The notes under the pieces: generated by a model
Databases searched by the model: none
Told to the model about the DNA's origin: nothing
The model's input: the letters and a program-made list of their open reading frames with translations, nothing else
Assembly (NCBI GenBank): GCA_019925095.2
Contig: CM034405.1
Location: 10,550,401 to 10,614,400, forward strand
DNA from: Dendrolimus kikuchii
Taxonomy: Eukaryota > Arthropoda > Insecta > Lepidoptera > Lasiocampidae
DNA: 64,000 bases
Reading direction: 5' to 3'
In this document: piece by piece, positions 34,339 to 45,606 of the stretch
How positions within the stretch are numbered: the stretch's first letter is position 1
Layout of the letters: each line of letters opens with the position of its first letter
Made by a program: the position numbers and the translations under genes

Positions 34339-35636
34339 CCTAGTCTTGCCATAAATATTGTAACAAAGATTTTTTTCTGTTGCAAATAACATTTATAAAT
34401 TTTACAGTGTGTTAGTTTAACACATAAATATAAAACAATTTGAAATATAAAAAGCTTATTCGAAGTGGTCTCCATTGGCTGCAATACAGTCCTTTAAACG
34501 TTGAGGCCAGTTATCAATAGAAGCACGCACTCTTTCCATGGAAAAATTCTTCACTGCCAATCGTCTGGATTGTTTTAGGGACTCCAAATTATCATGGCGT
34601 TTAGAGCAAGCCGTACTCTCTATAACTGACCATAAATCATAATCCAGCGGATTAAGATCGGGACTAGACGACGGCCAGTCTTCAGTGCTGATGAAGTCCG
34701 AAACGTTTGTTTCCAACCAAGACTGCGTGGACCGAGCTTTATGACCCGGCGCCGAGTCTTGCTGGAAGGACCATTCTTGGTTATTGAACATGGTGTTGTT
34801 AAGGGGCTTAACAACCTTTTCAAGAATGGTATCTTGATACACTTGTGCCGATATTTTGATACATTTTTCACAAAAATATGGCTCAGTCACTCCTTCATAG
34901 CTAATACTCCACCAAACCATCACTAAAGATGGATAATGCCCACGTTGCACTCTGTCGACTAATTGAGAAGCTTCCTTAGAGTTTTAAGCATAAATACGGT
35001 CATTTTGTTTGTTAAAATGTTGCTCAATTGTAAAAATTTTCTCATCCGTAAACAAAAATTTTCTGTGACCTCCCTTTGCGTACCGCTTTAGTAATTGTTT
35101 CGATTTTACCACCCTATTCTTTTTTACATTATGACTAATTATGAGTTAAGAAATGACCAATGCATCTCTTATAGGCTGCAAGTCCTAAGTCATCTTTTAA
35201 AATACGCGACATGGTTCTAGGTGATATCTTCATCTCCCGAGATAAAATATTTTGCTTTCGGACAGGATTTCTTCGAATTCTTTCCCTTACTGCTTCGACT
35301 ACCTTTTTCGTACGAACACTACGTGGACGGCCAGATCTTTTTCTGTCACAAACAGAGGAGGTCTCATTGTACCTGTACACAAACTTTTGACTAATACCAA
35401 GCGTATGGAGAGTTTTAAAAATTGGATTTGGCTCTGTACATACTTTGTGTAATGAAATCACAGCGATTCGGTTCTCTTTATCGCCCCACTCCATTTTAAT
35501 ATCACAAAATGTTGTACAATGTATTGGCGCCAAAATGAGAAAACATAATGAACAATCATATAAAAATGACAGATTCCAAATTCAAATGTAATATATTTAG
35601 TTTCTTTTTAATTGTAACATTTATGGCCCGACTATG
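34339..35636 (-). mobile_element. maT-type (DD37D) Tc1/mariner transposon, copy 2
   Basis: 1298 bp flanked by TA (34337-34338, 35637-35638). Ends: CCTAGTCTTGCCATAAATAT on the left and, reverse-complemented, CATAGTCGGGCCATAAATG on the right. Same family and nearly the same length as copy 1, opposite orientation. Confidence 0.9.
34456..35494 (-). pseudogene. maT transposase, disrupted (copy 2)
   Basis: Starts at ATG 35494 (MEWGDKENRIAVISLHKV), a fuller N-terminus than copy 1. The first frame stops after FLTHN near 35135 because of a substitution and a small insertion. A second lesion changes a Gln codon to TAA near 34985. The last frame (34456-34950) carries QQDSAPGH and NPLDYDLW intact. Copy 2 keeps the Trp that is a stop in copy 1 (VMVWW), and the two share none of their lesions. 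Confidence 0.9.
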
Positions 35637-35765
35637 TATATAGACTAAGCTTCGACACAGAAAAATGTTGAGTGCCAATTTCATTTCTTAATTGCGGCAT
35701 ATAATTTTTGCATATATTTTATATTTTGTTATGTTACTATTTGTTTCGCTATTAGAAATAAATAT

Positions 35766-36543
35766 TGTGGCGACCGAGGATAAAACTTTCTGGCAGCGTA
35801 AGCCGGTCTCAACACTTCTAGAAAAAGGTAAAAGATTCTAGAATGAAAAGACAAGGACGGATATATTTTAGAAAGGGATAGACGATGAACGAATGTTCTA
35901 GAATAGAAAGTTCGGAAAGGAAAAGACAGAGATAGATAGATGTTAGAAAGGGATAGATGCATAAACGAAAGTTCTATGTTAGAAGGTTCGGGAAGAAAAA
36001 CACAGAGATAGATAGATGTATAGAAAGGGATGGATAGCAAATAAAAAAATAACGAAAAGAAGATCGAAATTATGGATTCCAGAAGATTCTTCCGGGTATA
36101 TAAGCAGCGTAAGGCGCGCCTACCGGACAGTTTAGAGTTAAGTTCAGTTCAAGACAGCGAAGCGACAAGTGCGATATGGAAGAGTTGGAAGAGAAGTTTA
36201 ATAGAAGACAGGGACGAGTTAAGTGGTGAATTTAGTGACAAGTTTATTGGACAGTTAAGTGAAGGAGGAGTATAGCGTAGTTCGAGAGACGAACCAGAAG
36301 CGAGCTACACGCGGTAATATCGGAGGTGAGTACTGCAGTAGCAGGAGGTGGTCTACGCAATATCGGCGACGGTATTGTGAGTGAGACAGACACCTTGTCG
36401 TCGGAACAGTGCATCGTTAGTCGTGCGTATAGGGGCAACCCTGCGGAGAAATATTACGTACGGCTGTGTAAGTCAATAGCGTTACTTAAAAGGACTGGTG
36501 TTTCCTTCCAATCCCAAACGAGTACCCCCACTCGCACGTAACA
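35766..36543 (+). mobile_element. Solo LTR of an LTR retrotransposon
   Basis: 778 bp starting TGTGGCGACCGAGG and ending CACTCGCACGTAACA, i.e. TGT...ACA. ATAT is duplicated on both sides (35762-35765, 36544-36547). A TATATAA box at 36097 suits transcription starting around 36128. The region 35868-36040 holds two to three ~75-bp repeats (GACAGAGATAGATAGATGT, AGAAAGGGATAGA) resembling U3 enhancer arrays. No internal region remains, so it arose by LTR-LTR recombination. A 4-bp duplication fits gypsy or BEL; which one is undecided. Confidence 0.75.
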
Positions 36544-36950
36544 ATATTTTTCTTTCTTGCTATTTGGCAGAAAAAGCTAAAAAAATGATAGATATTCATG
36601 AGGCTGCATGACGAACACTCCGTTCACACGGTTAAGAAGGGAATACCCATTGCGTCTTGAAGCCGTGACGTTTACACGATGCATTCTAATGCGGGCATGT
36701 ACAAGTGAGGAAAAAGTACAAGATTCTCGTCACGTAATCCTCATAACGGATTGATGCGTTCAAATGTTTGTTTAAATAAATACGCTAAAAGATCTTTCTC
36801 TTTCTGGAACCGTGTATACATCTGTGGGTTTCATTTTTAAATTATTTTTATTTATTTCACAAAAACAATTGTTTTGTTTTGTGTAACATTTTTAATATGA
36901 AATCCAGTATTTTCCACTTTTTATATATTTTCCAATTTCTAAACTTATGT
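36544..36950. other. Intergenic, nothing recognised
   Basis: AT-rich spacer between a solo LTR and a Helitron. Confidence 0.35.
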
Positions 36951-37286
36951 CTATACTAATATTATAAAGCGGAAAGATTTGTATTTTTGTATGTTTGTAA
37001 CGAATAAACTCAAAAACTACTGGACCGATTTCAAAAATACTTTCACCATTTGAATGCTACATTATCTCTGATTAATTTAGGCTACATAAAAAATAGGGAT
37101 CCCTATTAAAACTTCTATACTTTAACCCATAAATCTAAATAAAATACTTGGCGCTGGAATCGGGTTCTACGATTTTGAAGAAATTTTATGTGTGTTAGAT
37201 TCACAGTTAGACCCGGTAGGGAGCACTGGAATCGGGTTCTAGATTTTTATTTTTCTAGACAGGACAACGTCTGCCGAGACCGCTAG
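36951..37286 (+). mobile_element. Short non-autonomous Helitron
   Basis: 336 bp from TCTATACTAATATTATAAAG to a GACAACGTCTGCCGAG hairpin region and ACCGCTAG|T. The phrases AACTACTGGACCGATTTC and ATCGGGTTCTA (twice, about 37155 and 37232) are usual for this family. The 5' flanking base is G rather than A, a slight departure. Confidence 0.75.
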
Positions 37287-37339
37287 TAATATAATAAACA
37301 GATAATAATCATTTTTAGTATTTGATTTGAATACCTGGA

Positions 37340-37445
37340 GATACATACATACATACATAACTTCACGCCAGTTCCCTTGCGGGGTAGGCACGAACAACAG
37401 AGTGCCATTTAGGCTTATTCTTACACACCTCACTTGCTTCCTACC
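37340..37445 (-). mobile_element. RTE-like LINE 3' end (copy 4)
   Basis: (ATAC)n at the left, then the complement of the conserved ORF end, up to the complement of AAGCAAGTGAGGTGTGTAAG. The phrase CCTGGAGATA lies on both sides (about 37332 and 37443) and is a likely 10-bp target duplication. Confidence 0.75.
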
Positions 37446-39729
37446 TGGAGATAACTTATAGTTATAATTGTAACTAAATTATAATTCTTCAAGATGGTTT
37501 AGATTTTTCCCCACTTGAAAATTTGCTCAGCGCCTGCTCGATTCCCACTAAAACTACACCAGCATTTCTTTTATCGCCCTAAGCTAGGGTAATGAGATAA
37601 CAACTTAGCGCTACAACCCTGTTAGGTGTAGGACCACTCGCGTCTTACTAGGGCAGGTACCTTTCATGTTGCCGGGACATGGGCGGTTATCTAGTAAGCT
37701 CTTACTTATACGAGTCCAGTTTAGAACAAAAGAGTAGCAACGAGGAAGTAGGAAGGAGGAGCGCATGAGAACGCCAAACTTCGATGCTAATGACGGCTGA
37801 TCGAGTAGTCCGAAGACTGTTACGGCTTATTTTCGTCTTGGGAAATAAGCTCGTTCTCACATGTTTATTAGATTCCTATCTAGGGAAACTATGTTGGCAC
37901 GCCTCTAAATAATTGGCAGCCTTTTAATTTATTTAAAAACCTTAAGGAAATTTGATATAAGTAATTTTTCAATTTTTCATATTCTGAAAGCACGCTTGGA
38001 GTTACCTGATTACAGGAATAAAAATAGTACTTTTTGTCCCTGGGAAACGATTTTCCCTGCTGTGAAATATTTTTAAAACTATGCGAACTACTACTACTAT
38101 ATATAATATAAGCGACTCATGACCCAACTTTGTTTACAGACACTGTTAAATCGCGGCATAAAATGTATTTAAAAAAAACAACAATTTTGTAACATCATTT
38201 TATACTTATAAATTACTTTTTATTAAATTATTTAACTTACATAAATTGGAGCTAAATATTTACTATCATCAGTAACAAAAAATTACTGGCCCACAGAATG
38301 TCACAGAAAAAGAAATTTATTGGACATTTCATATGTGATGTACGTGATGACGTTTCTTCATATTTAGAAACGGATTTAACGCCTGATTTCATTAGAGAAG
38401 TAGTTTTTTGTTTAACTAATCACTTTTTATTTACTTTCCTCATATTCAAAATGAAAAGCAGAGGGTTAACCTCGGGTGAAAGGCCTATTTAGGCACTCGA
38501 ATTATTAGCGCAGTTGCTACGCTCGTACACCAAACCATCTTGTGCCTAATTAGGTCACTTTCACCTCTCGTGTAGCAATCTACTATTTCAACACATTTTC
38601 TTAAACAATGGATTTACGAAGCCTATATACATTGTTCGAAAGTTAAAAAATTACGCATCATACAACAGGATGTACGGTAAATAGATATTTTGGAGAAAAA
38701 ATAAGAATTCCACCAAGGAATTTCACACTAAGAAAATAAATAAGCTGAACAATCGAACCTCCTTGGAAGCACTCAATCATATCAAGCTGTCAAGCGATCA
38801 ATACGTTTATCTTACTTTAGTATTAAGGAGAAAACGAGACGAAAGATGTAGTTCTAATTTTCAACACGCCCACGTGGCTCCATTTGTAAATACGCACCAT
38901 TTTCATATTTTATTATTTTGTAGCTATACCATTATAAAATAATAAGTATTAAGGGTACCAATAACCGTATAGGTCCCCCTATGTTCTTCTGATAATGGGA
39001 AAAAATATATATTACGTTTTATCTCGGAAAATACTCTTAGATATTTCTGCGACAATTGTATTCGGAATTTATGCGAATTAAGTCAGGTGGAAACCCCTAA
39101 TAAAAATACATTTATTTCACATGTATCCAATTTAAAGGTGACTAGGTGGCCCTGTCGCTATATTTTGGAATGAGGCTAACCGACACTACATTCTGTTTAA
39201 ATTAAACAGCGAGGCCTAGATGTTAGCCTTCATCTGTTTACTAAAACTTACCGAAGAAAATTCTAAACTCTTTGGTTCTATATTGGTATTATTATAATGT
39301 ATCAAAATAGCTACAGCTGAGCAGAGGTCTTCTCAATTTAAAAAAACAGACGATATGTTCGGCACGATTGTAACAATATACATAATATTCCATGTGTATT
39401 TATACATTTACTAACAAAATAACATAATTTAATATTATGAAAATATTAAAATTTAAACCTAACGTGACCAAAAATTTAAAATTATGGCAAAAATAGACAT
39501 GTTATGGGCTTATCCAAAGTATTATGTACTGATATCAAGTCGTCTGCTCTCAAATAATCTAATTAGGCTTTAAATAACGGTTCAGAAGTCAAATAACTGT
39601 TTTCGCCACAATGAACCCGTCATTGGCCTTCTTGTTTTTTAGTATTTATATGATCATATTTTATATTTTATGAATAAACAAAACTGGTGTTTTTATTTTT
39701 AATATTTACAATAATCATTTACAATCATT
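37446..39729. other. Intergenic; one small unassigned ORF
   Basis: 37560-37860 is less AT-rich but shows no recognisable motif. A 64-codon frame at 38298-38492 (starting MSQKKKFIGHFIC) has balanced composition in its first half and might be an exon; there is no family match I can name. The rest is AT-rich. Confidence 0.3.
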
Positions 39730-40031
39730 ATCCGTGCAGGAACGGAGAAAGAATACAATTTCCTGCGGCCGGGCGGCCTGTCGTAAGAAGCGACCAAACA
39801 ACCCACAGCCAGGTGGTAGGGCATTTGCCCGACTGGATGGCTACCACCCCTGGACTAAAGTATGTCGCCATAACAACCTTGAGTTGTGTTCCGGCAGTAG
39901 TAACCAGGTTCCAGTCTCCCTTAAGAGAGCAGCAGCGCATTTGTAGCAACTTTGGTGTTGCAAATGTCCATAGGCGATGGTAACCGCTTTCCATCAAGTG
40001 GGCCGTCTACCTGTCTGCTGATCTCCTGCAA
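39730..40031 (+). mobile_element. SINE-like element (copy 2)
   Basis: About 302 bp from TCCGTGCAGGAACGGAG to TCCTGCAAT, followed by an A-rich tail to about 40050. Very similar to 52400-52702 and to 49726-50028 (reversed). The stretch CCAGGTTCCAGTCTCCC is B-box-like, but no clear A box precedes it. The last ~100 bp equal the tail of the LINE at 63630. Confidence 0.75.
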
Positions 40032-40124
40032 TAAATAAAAAAATAAAAAAAAAATACTAATATTATTTATATACAGCTTAACTTACAAAAAAAATAAGAA
40101 AAATTTCAAATAGTAAATGGGTAC

Positions 40125-40620
40125 CAAATCATTATCGGTTGGGAACGTTCCTAAAACGCTAGACACGTTACCACGTTGTATAGCAACGCTTATGCGTTGC
40201 TGCGTTGTCCATAGTATATAGGTCAGCGTTTCAGTCCCCTGAGACATCTATCAACCGTTTTGATAGGTCTCGATACAGGCGGTTGGCTTTTGGGCTCCAT
40301 GCCCCAGAGTTACGACATCAAAAGCCACAAATATGTATCCCCTACTAATTAATGGATGCATATTTGTGGCGTTTTAGGTCCTCTGGCCGGGCGGCAGTTT
40401 CACCAGTTACTTCAGCCGTGTCGGGAAGATGGGACGCTGCCAAAGTGTCAACGCACGTGGCGTGCCACACTAATGGTCGTCCCATCTTCCTTGGCACCAA
40501 AGACATCCCGTCCGGTCTCTTGCCAACGTCGCGAGACAGTCCATTCGGCTCTAGAATGGCTAGGATCCCAGCGGTGATAAGAGCCCGGCGAATAATGTCA
40601 TTTATTGTAGCATGCTAGGC
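40125..40620 (-). pseudogene. Retroelement C-terminal nuclease-like domain (copy E)
   Basis: Minus strand, 40620 downward: NDIIRRALITAGI, AILEPNGLSRDVGKRPDGMS, LVPRKMGRPLVWHATCVDTL, AASHLPDTAEV, LKRHKYASIN and a stop. After a frame break come YIFVAFDVVTLGHGA and finally QRISVAIQRGNVSSVLGTFP. This is the most complete domain in the window. The Asp of the usual WDAT is His here (WHAT), so catalysis would be lost even without the breaks. The PD...D arrangement suggests a restriction-like nuclease; reverse transcriptase is not seen upstream (40621 onward). Confidence 0.7.
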
Positions 40621-42847
40621 ATTCTGCCGGCGCTTCTGACACACGACAAGCCAGGATGACCTAAATCACCAACTTTATCTCTGCACTGACAGTAAGGAGG
40701 GACTGCAGCCGCTGCTTCCAGTCGAATAGAGGCAACAATCCTAAATGTAGTGTCATCCAGGAGTATGCCTAAAATCGATGAGGGTAGCGCCTGAAGTCAC
40801 AGAAGCCTGACTCACATTTTGAGATTACTAAGAGGCGTCTCGCTTAGAAGACAAGAGATTTCTCCTTTTAAGAGAAGAGATTTCGCCTGATTTGTCCCGT
40901 CCCAAAGCTTCTGTGATCTGGGCTCTATTGGCTAATTTTGACTCGGGCATGCTAAAGAGCATGTGTTGCTGGCGTCAGCCAAGTATGGGACCTCAAAGCC
41001 ACTTAGAGGTCCACAATATTATAAACTAAGGACAGAAAAGCAAATAAAACATAAATAAATTTATTTGTATAGGAATCAAATTTTATGGGATTCGAATAAA
41101 AGTTCTTACGATTATGTGAAATGAACAAATACAAACGCTTATTTTTTATTTCGGGAAATACAAAAGTTGATCCAAGAATACTACATTTCTGTCATAAACT
41201 TAAGAAATAAATATTAAAATACTATTGAACGACAAAATTTACATTATATTCCATTCCAGAAATTCGTAAAAAAATGCCAACCGGATTGTCTGTCGAGAAG
41301 AAAAACCGGTCGTTCTCGGAGATTGGAATAATTTCTCGGAAGCTATTTGATAAAATTGCCAATCGATGTGTTGATTTTGAATGTGTCATTATACAATTCT
41401 GATTATTTTTTCATCTTGCGAGATTTTTATGTTGTCAGATTCTAACTTTCAAATCTTTAGATTAAAAAAATTCAAGTTAGGTGAGTATAAAACTTAATAT
41501 GTGTATAAAATAAGTTGGATAACTTAAGTACAGTATTTCGTAGTCTCCGAAATAAGAACAATCTATTTATTTTCCTCGGCATGTTGGATTTATGCCACTT
41601 GGTAGTGGTACAAGCGTCACAGTCTACGGCCTCTAACTCCAAAATCCACTGTACATGCCCAAATCCCCCGTGCGTTCATTTACAAGGATAAAATATGTAT
41701 ATCGTATACGTTTGAGTAACGCCTAATGCCTACTTTCGCGAGGAAAATGGGCAGAGCGAGGATGTATACAAATCACTCATCCTGCTACTAATTCTACCGC
41801 TGTTGCTGCCCGACGCTCAACTCGTTGTTCATTTCTTGTGGAAGTGAAACGACAGGCAGTGCGAGCGCGATTACGTGTTTACATACTGCTTTCAAGCTCA
41901 CTTGTTGCAAAGCGCTTGGACACTCGACAACTACTTACAACGCTTTATTACGATTAATTGATACTCTCCACTATCTTCCACAATAGTGGTTTTTCTTTTT
42001 AGTAATGTTATAACTATTTAAAACACTTAAATAATCTGATAAACTTCAACTATTTTAACGTCTCTCATTGCCCACAGGCGACCGCGAAGTGAGTTTAGGA
42101 GGAGAAAGAAAACACTCACTGCTTGCGATGATGCTACAGATGTATGTTGATAATTATTTTCGGTAGCGTGAGCAGCAGTGACAGCGGCTAAGTGTAAACC
42201 AGGCCTTACATTTTATTGAAATGTATACACGACTTCCTTATATACAAATCAATATATGCCGTTCGGATTGCAACTCCACGCATATTTGGAATCTTGGTAG
42301 GCAGAACTCGTTATCTAAATAAGGAAAACTTTGCATTAAACGTGTTTACTATGCGATGATTTTTGATGCTTTTAAATAAATACTAGGAAATGAAGTTTAA
42401 AATAGATATTCTATACTTTAGACCAGGATCTCACCTAATGTTAATTTAAGATGTGAACTAGGATGAAACACTTTTAAGTACCTACACACATGGAATTTAA
42501 AAAATAAAAAAAATCTGGGTGGTTATTTAGTCTTTTTTCTGTCAGGCAATAATTAATTTGTGGCTAGGATTTGCCTTCTTAATTAATGTTTTTTACTTTG
42601 TGCGACCTTCTACGGCTTTAGTTTTCAGTTTATTGGCTCGTTTGTCCTACTTTACGACGTCTATCATTTCTTAGTACCGCCCAGGAGGTTTCGCTTCATA
42701 GACAGACAGCTCTTGCCGGCTTTCTATATCTTACTATTCCAGATAACTTATATATTCATACGCTAATGTGGCTAATCGTTAACGCGTTATTTTTAATGCT
42801 ATAAGTAATCGCCTTTGGTCACAGTTACTAACACTAGCATTAACCCA
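40621..42847. other. Intergenic, no gene assigned
   Basis: 40621-41030 is GC-richer and may be decayed upstream sequence of copy E; no reading frame survives. 41740-41830 resembles 7600-7690 weakly. 42815-42865 together with 44285-44389 once formed a continuous frame before the LINE at 42866 inserted. Confidence 0.3.
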
Positions 42848-42865
42848 GGTGTATCAGCAGATACC
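42848..42865. repeat. 18-bp target-site duplication, left copy
   Basis: GGTGTATCAGCAGATACC, identical to 44267-44284. The two copies bracket the R1-clade LINE and its poly(A). Confidence 0.93.
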
Positions 42866-44266
42866 TGGGATTGGTCCTCGATAGCCGATGGGATTTTTCG
42901 GCACACTTTCGGCAGCTGCTCCCCAGACTCAAGGGGGCAGCCGGTGCGCTCTCGCGCCTGCTCCCCAACGTCGGGGGGCCTAACGCCACGTGCCGGAAAC
43001 TCTTCGAAGGCATCGTACGTTCGATGGCCCTTTACGGGGCCCCAGTCTGGTCGAACCGCCTGACGGCCAAAAACGCGGCGCTACTGCGTCAAGCGCAACG
43101 CATATTGGCCGTCAGAGCAATAAGAGGATACCGTACGGTGTCCTTCGAAGTGGCCTCGCTACTCGCCGGATCCCCCCCATGGGACCTGGAAGCCAGGGTC
43201 CTGGCGTCACTGTATGTGTGGCGCAAAGAGGCCCTGGCCAGGGGCACCAGACCCGCGCCTCGCGAGATCGAGGCGTGCAGGTCGGAGCTCCGCCAGGTAG
43301 CCGTGGGGGTCTGGGAAGATCGCCTACGACGCCCCAGTGCGGGCCCCGCCACCATTGAGGCGGTGAGGCCCGTCCTGCACGAATGGCTAGGACGACGTCA
43401 CGGCACCCTGACGTTCAGGCTGACGCAGGTCCTGACGGGGCATGGTTGCTTCGGAAGGTACCTGTGTCGCCTCGGCCGCGAGGCCACGTCAGGGTGCCAT
43501 CATTGTGACACGGGCGACGAGGACACGGCGCTGCACACACTCCAGGAGTGTCCCTCTTGGATGGAGCAGCGCCGGGAGCTCGTCGCCCATACCGGATTCG
43601 ACACCTCGCTCCCGGCCGTGGTACGCACCATGGTCGGGAGCTCCACCGGATGGGACGCCGTCTCCTCCTTCTGCGAGCAAGTCATGTTCGCGAAGGAGGA
43701 GGCGGAACGGGAGCGTGAGCGTAATTCCCTGCTCCGCTCCCGCCAAAGGAGGACGCGCCGACGCCGGAGGTCGGATAGTGACCTTCGGCCGCCGTAAGCG
43801 GGCGGCGCGGGTGGGGCCCCTAGGGGTATAGGGGTTCTCACTCACCCGCACATGCCGTCGAGATGAGAGTGCGAGTGTTCCGCGCGCGCTCATCTCTCTT
43901 CCCGTGGGGCGCGTTACAGACCGCCCCACGCGTGGAATAGACCTAGGTATGTAGCCGGGGGATACGTCCCCTGGCATAGGAAGAGGCCCAGTGAGGGGGG
44001 CCCACGCCTGCCAGGGCACGCGGAGTTGGGAAGCCCGTTACACGTAGCCCTGGCATAAGGCGCAGGACGGAACACCCAGGGGTTTTAGTGGGTATCCCTA
44101 ACTGGGGCGTGGCAATAGCATGGCACCGGTTTTGACCGGGCACGCTAGTGCCACCCCCGATCTGGCGAATCCCACACTCACACCGGTCGCGAACATCCCC
44201 CCAGGCTTCTGTGCCTGTCGCGGCTTAGTCCTCAAACGGATTTCCCCTGGCCAAAAAAAAAAAAAA
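42866..44266 (+). mobile_element. R1-clade non-LTR retrotransposon, 5'-truncated
   Basis: 1401 bp: the last 310 codons of ORF2, a 469-nt 3' UTR and 14 A (44253-44266), within the 18-bp duplication. GC content is far above the flanks. The frame is open throughout and the duplications are identical, so the insertion is young. It was dead on arrival because reverse transcriptase motifs A-C were never copied. Confidence 0.92.
42868..43797 (+). pseudogene. R1-clade ORF2 C-terminal fragment
   Basis: The frame enters at GLVLDSRWDFSAHF (the YLGLVLD...W motif just after the reverse transcriptase core) and runs to TAA at 43795-43797. Next come a thumb-like region (ALYGAPVWSNRL) and a conserved helical domain. 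Around residue 209, numbering from 42871, there is CHHCDTGDEDTALHTLQEC, the CX2CX9HX4C zinc-binding motif of R1-clade ORF2 proteins. The end is an Arg-rich tail. It could belong to R1, TRAS, SART or a relative; the target here is not rDNA or (TTAGG)n. No internal stop or frameshift. Confidence 0.88.
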
Positions 44267-44284
44267 GGTGTATCAGCAGATACC
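44267..44284. repeat. 18-bp target-site duplication, right copy
   Basis: Identical to 42848-42865 and directly after the poly(A). Confidence 0.93.
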
Positions 44285-44557
44285 ACATTGATGACTAATA
44301 GGGATTGTGCACGACGAAGGATCTGCCAGCTGGTGGGGCAAATCCGAATCTTTTACGCAAACAATACTAGTAGGTACATTGATACTTAAACTTATAAAAT
44401 AATCATATTAAACAGTGGAAAAAAAACATTTTTATATTTAAGAAATTGAAGAAACAGTTAAAAATTGAACTTGAAGAGTTTTTGGCCTTTTGACATATTC
44501 TGGCCACGCTGATAATTAATTGACCGGAATTTATTTTTATTATTATATTTTATAATT
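44285..44557. other. Intergenic
   Basis: The first 105 bases complete the frame interrupted by the LINE (QLVGQIRIFYANNTSR), which loosely resembles the post-RT segment of another LINE. The rest is AT-rich. Confidence 0.3.
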
Positions 44558-45604
44558 AGCGGACTTCAAAAAGGCGGAGGTTTTCAATTCGTCTGTATGT
44601 TCCTTACTCGATTTCTCCGTCAACTGTAGACCGATTTTCAAAATGTTTCTTTTAATCGAAATGTTATACTCCCGAATTGGTCCCATTGTTACTATGTCAG
44701 GATCTGATTAGTGGATTCCAAGGAATAGAGAAATTTACGAAAACTGTTATCAGCTTTTTCGTAACATGATATCTCCGTCAATTGTAAACCGATGTTCAAA
44801 TTGTTTTCATTACTCGTAAGTGTGTAACACTCCCGAGATAGTGCCATGGTCACTAAGTCAGGATCTGATGAGTGGATCGGATCCCAGGGATATCAAGCGT
44901 AACCCTTATTAAAGAACGCCGTGCGCCTAAATTCTTGGAAAAAAAGCTTGTATATGCGTGTAGGTAATACATTTTCTACAAGCGCTTAATTTTTTATATG
45001 CATGTTACGCGAATTCTCCGTCAACTGTTGTGGATCGATTTTGATTTTTTTCCTTATTCGTAAGTGTGTATATTCCCGAGGCAGTTCCATGGTCACCAAG
45101 TCAGGATCTGATGAGTAAGTCCCAGAGAAATTCCAGAGAGTAACCCTTATTAAAAAACGCCGAGAGCCTACATTTTTCCAAAAAATGCTTGTATACGCGT
45201 GCTATAATATACACTTTCTACAGGCGGTTAAATTTTTTGTAGGCATGTTACGCGATTGCTCCGTCAATTGTAGACCGATTTTCAGGATCTAATTTGTGGA
45301 TCATAAGGAATTTAGAGCAACCCTTCTAGAATAGTATATACACTGAAAAGTGCAATGGCAAATTTGTATACGCGTGCCGGTTGTACAATTTCTACAAGTG
45401 CTTAATATATTATTTCTAAAGCTATTGAAGTCTTTGCGCAAGTAATACATATATATTTTTAACAAAAACAATAATTTCACAATTTAATTCACACTAAAAA
45501 CCAAATAATAAATATTTAACCTTCTTTTTACAACATCTCGAAGTCGGTGTCAAGTAAAACATAAAAAATAATTTTGTAAATTTGTATATGAAATTGGCGT
45601 TTTG
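44558..45604 (+). repeat. Interspersed 'GACTTCAAA' element with a tandem internal array
   Basis: It begins CGGACTTCAAAAAGGCGGAG, the start of a very common repeat of moths and butterflies. Inside are four degenerate units, with CTCCGTCAA.TGT near 44621, 44772, 45012 and 45258. The middle pair have a period of about 240 bp and contain TTCGTAAGTGTGTA.A, TGGTCAC.AAGTCAGGATCTG and ACGCC. A final GAAGTCGGTGTCAAGTAAAAC lies at 45540. The right terminus is missing, cut by the mariner at 45607. A second copy is at 48687-49321. Confidence 0.7.
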
Positions 45605-45606
45605 TA

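Noticed and set aside
39687..39983. ~100-codon frames in three SINE-like copies (39687, 52330 and the reverse of 49.8-50.0 kb)
   Set aside because: The similarity reflects recent common descent of the repeat, and frames are open on several phases; no protein family is recognised.
43489..44019. 176-codon minus-strand frame opposite the R1-clade ORF
   Set aside because: GC-rich shadow of the true + strand ORF2 and its 3' UTR.
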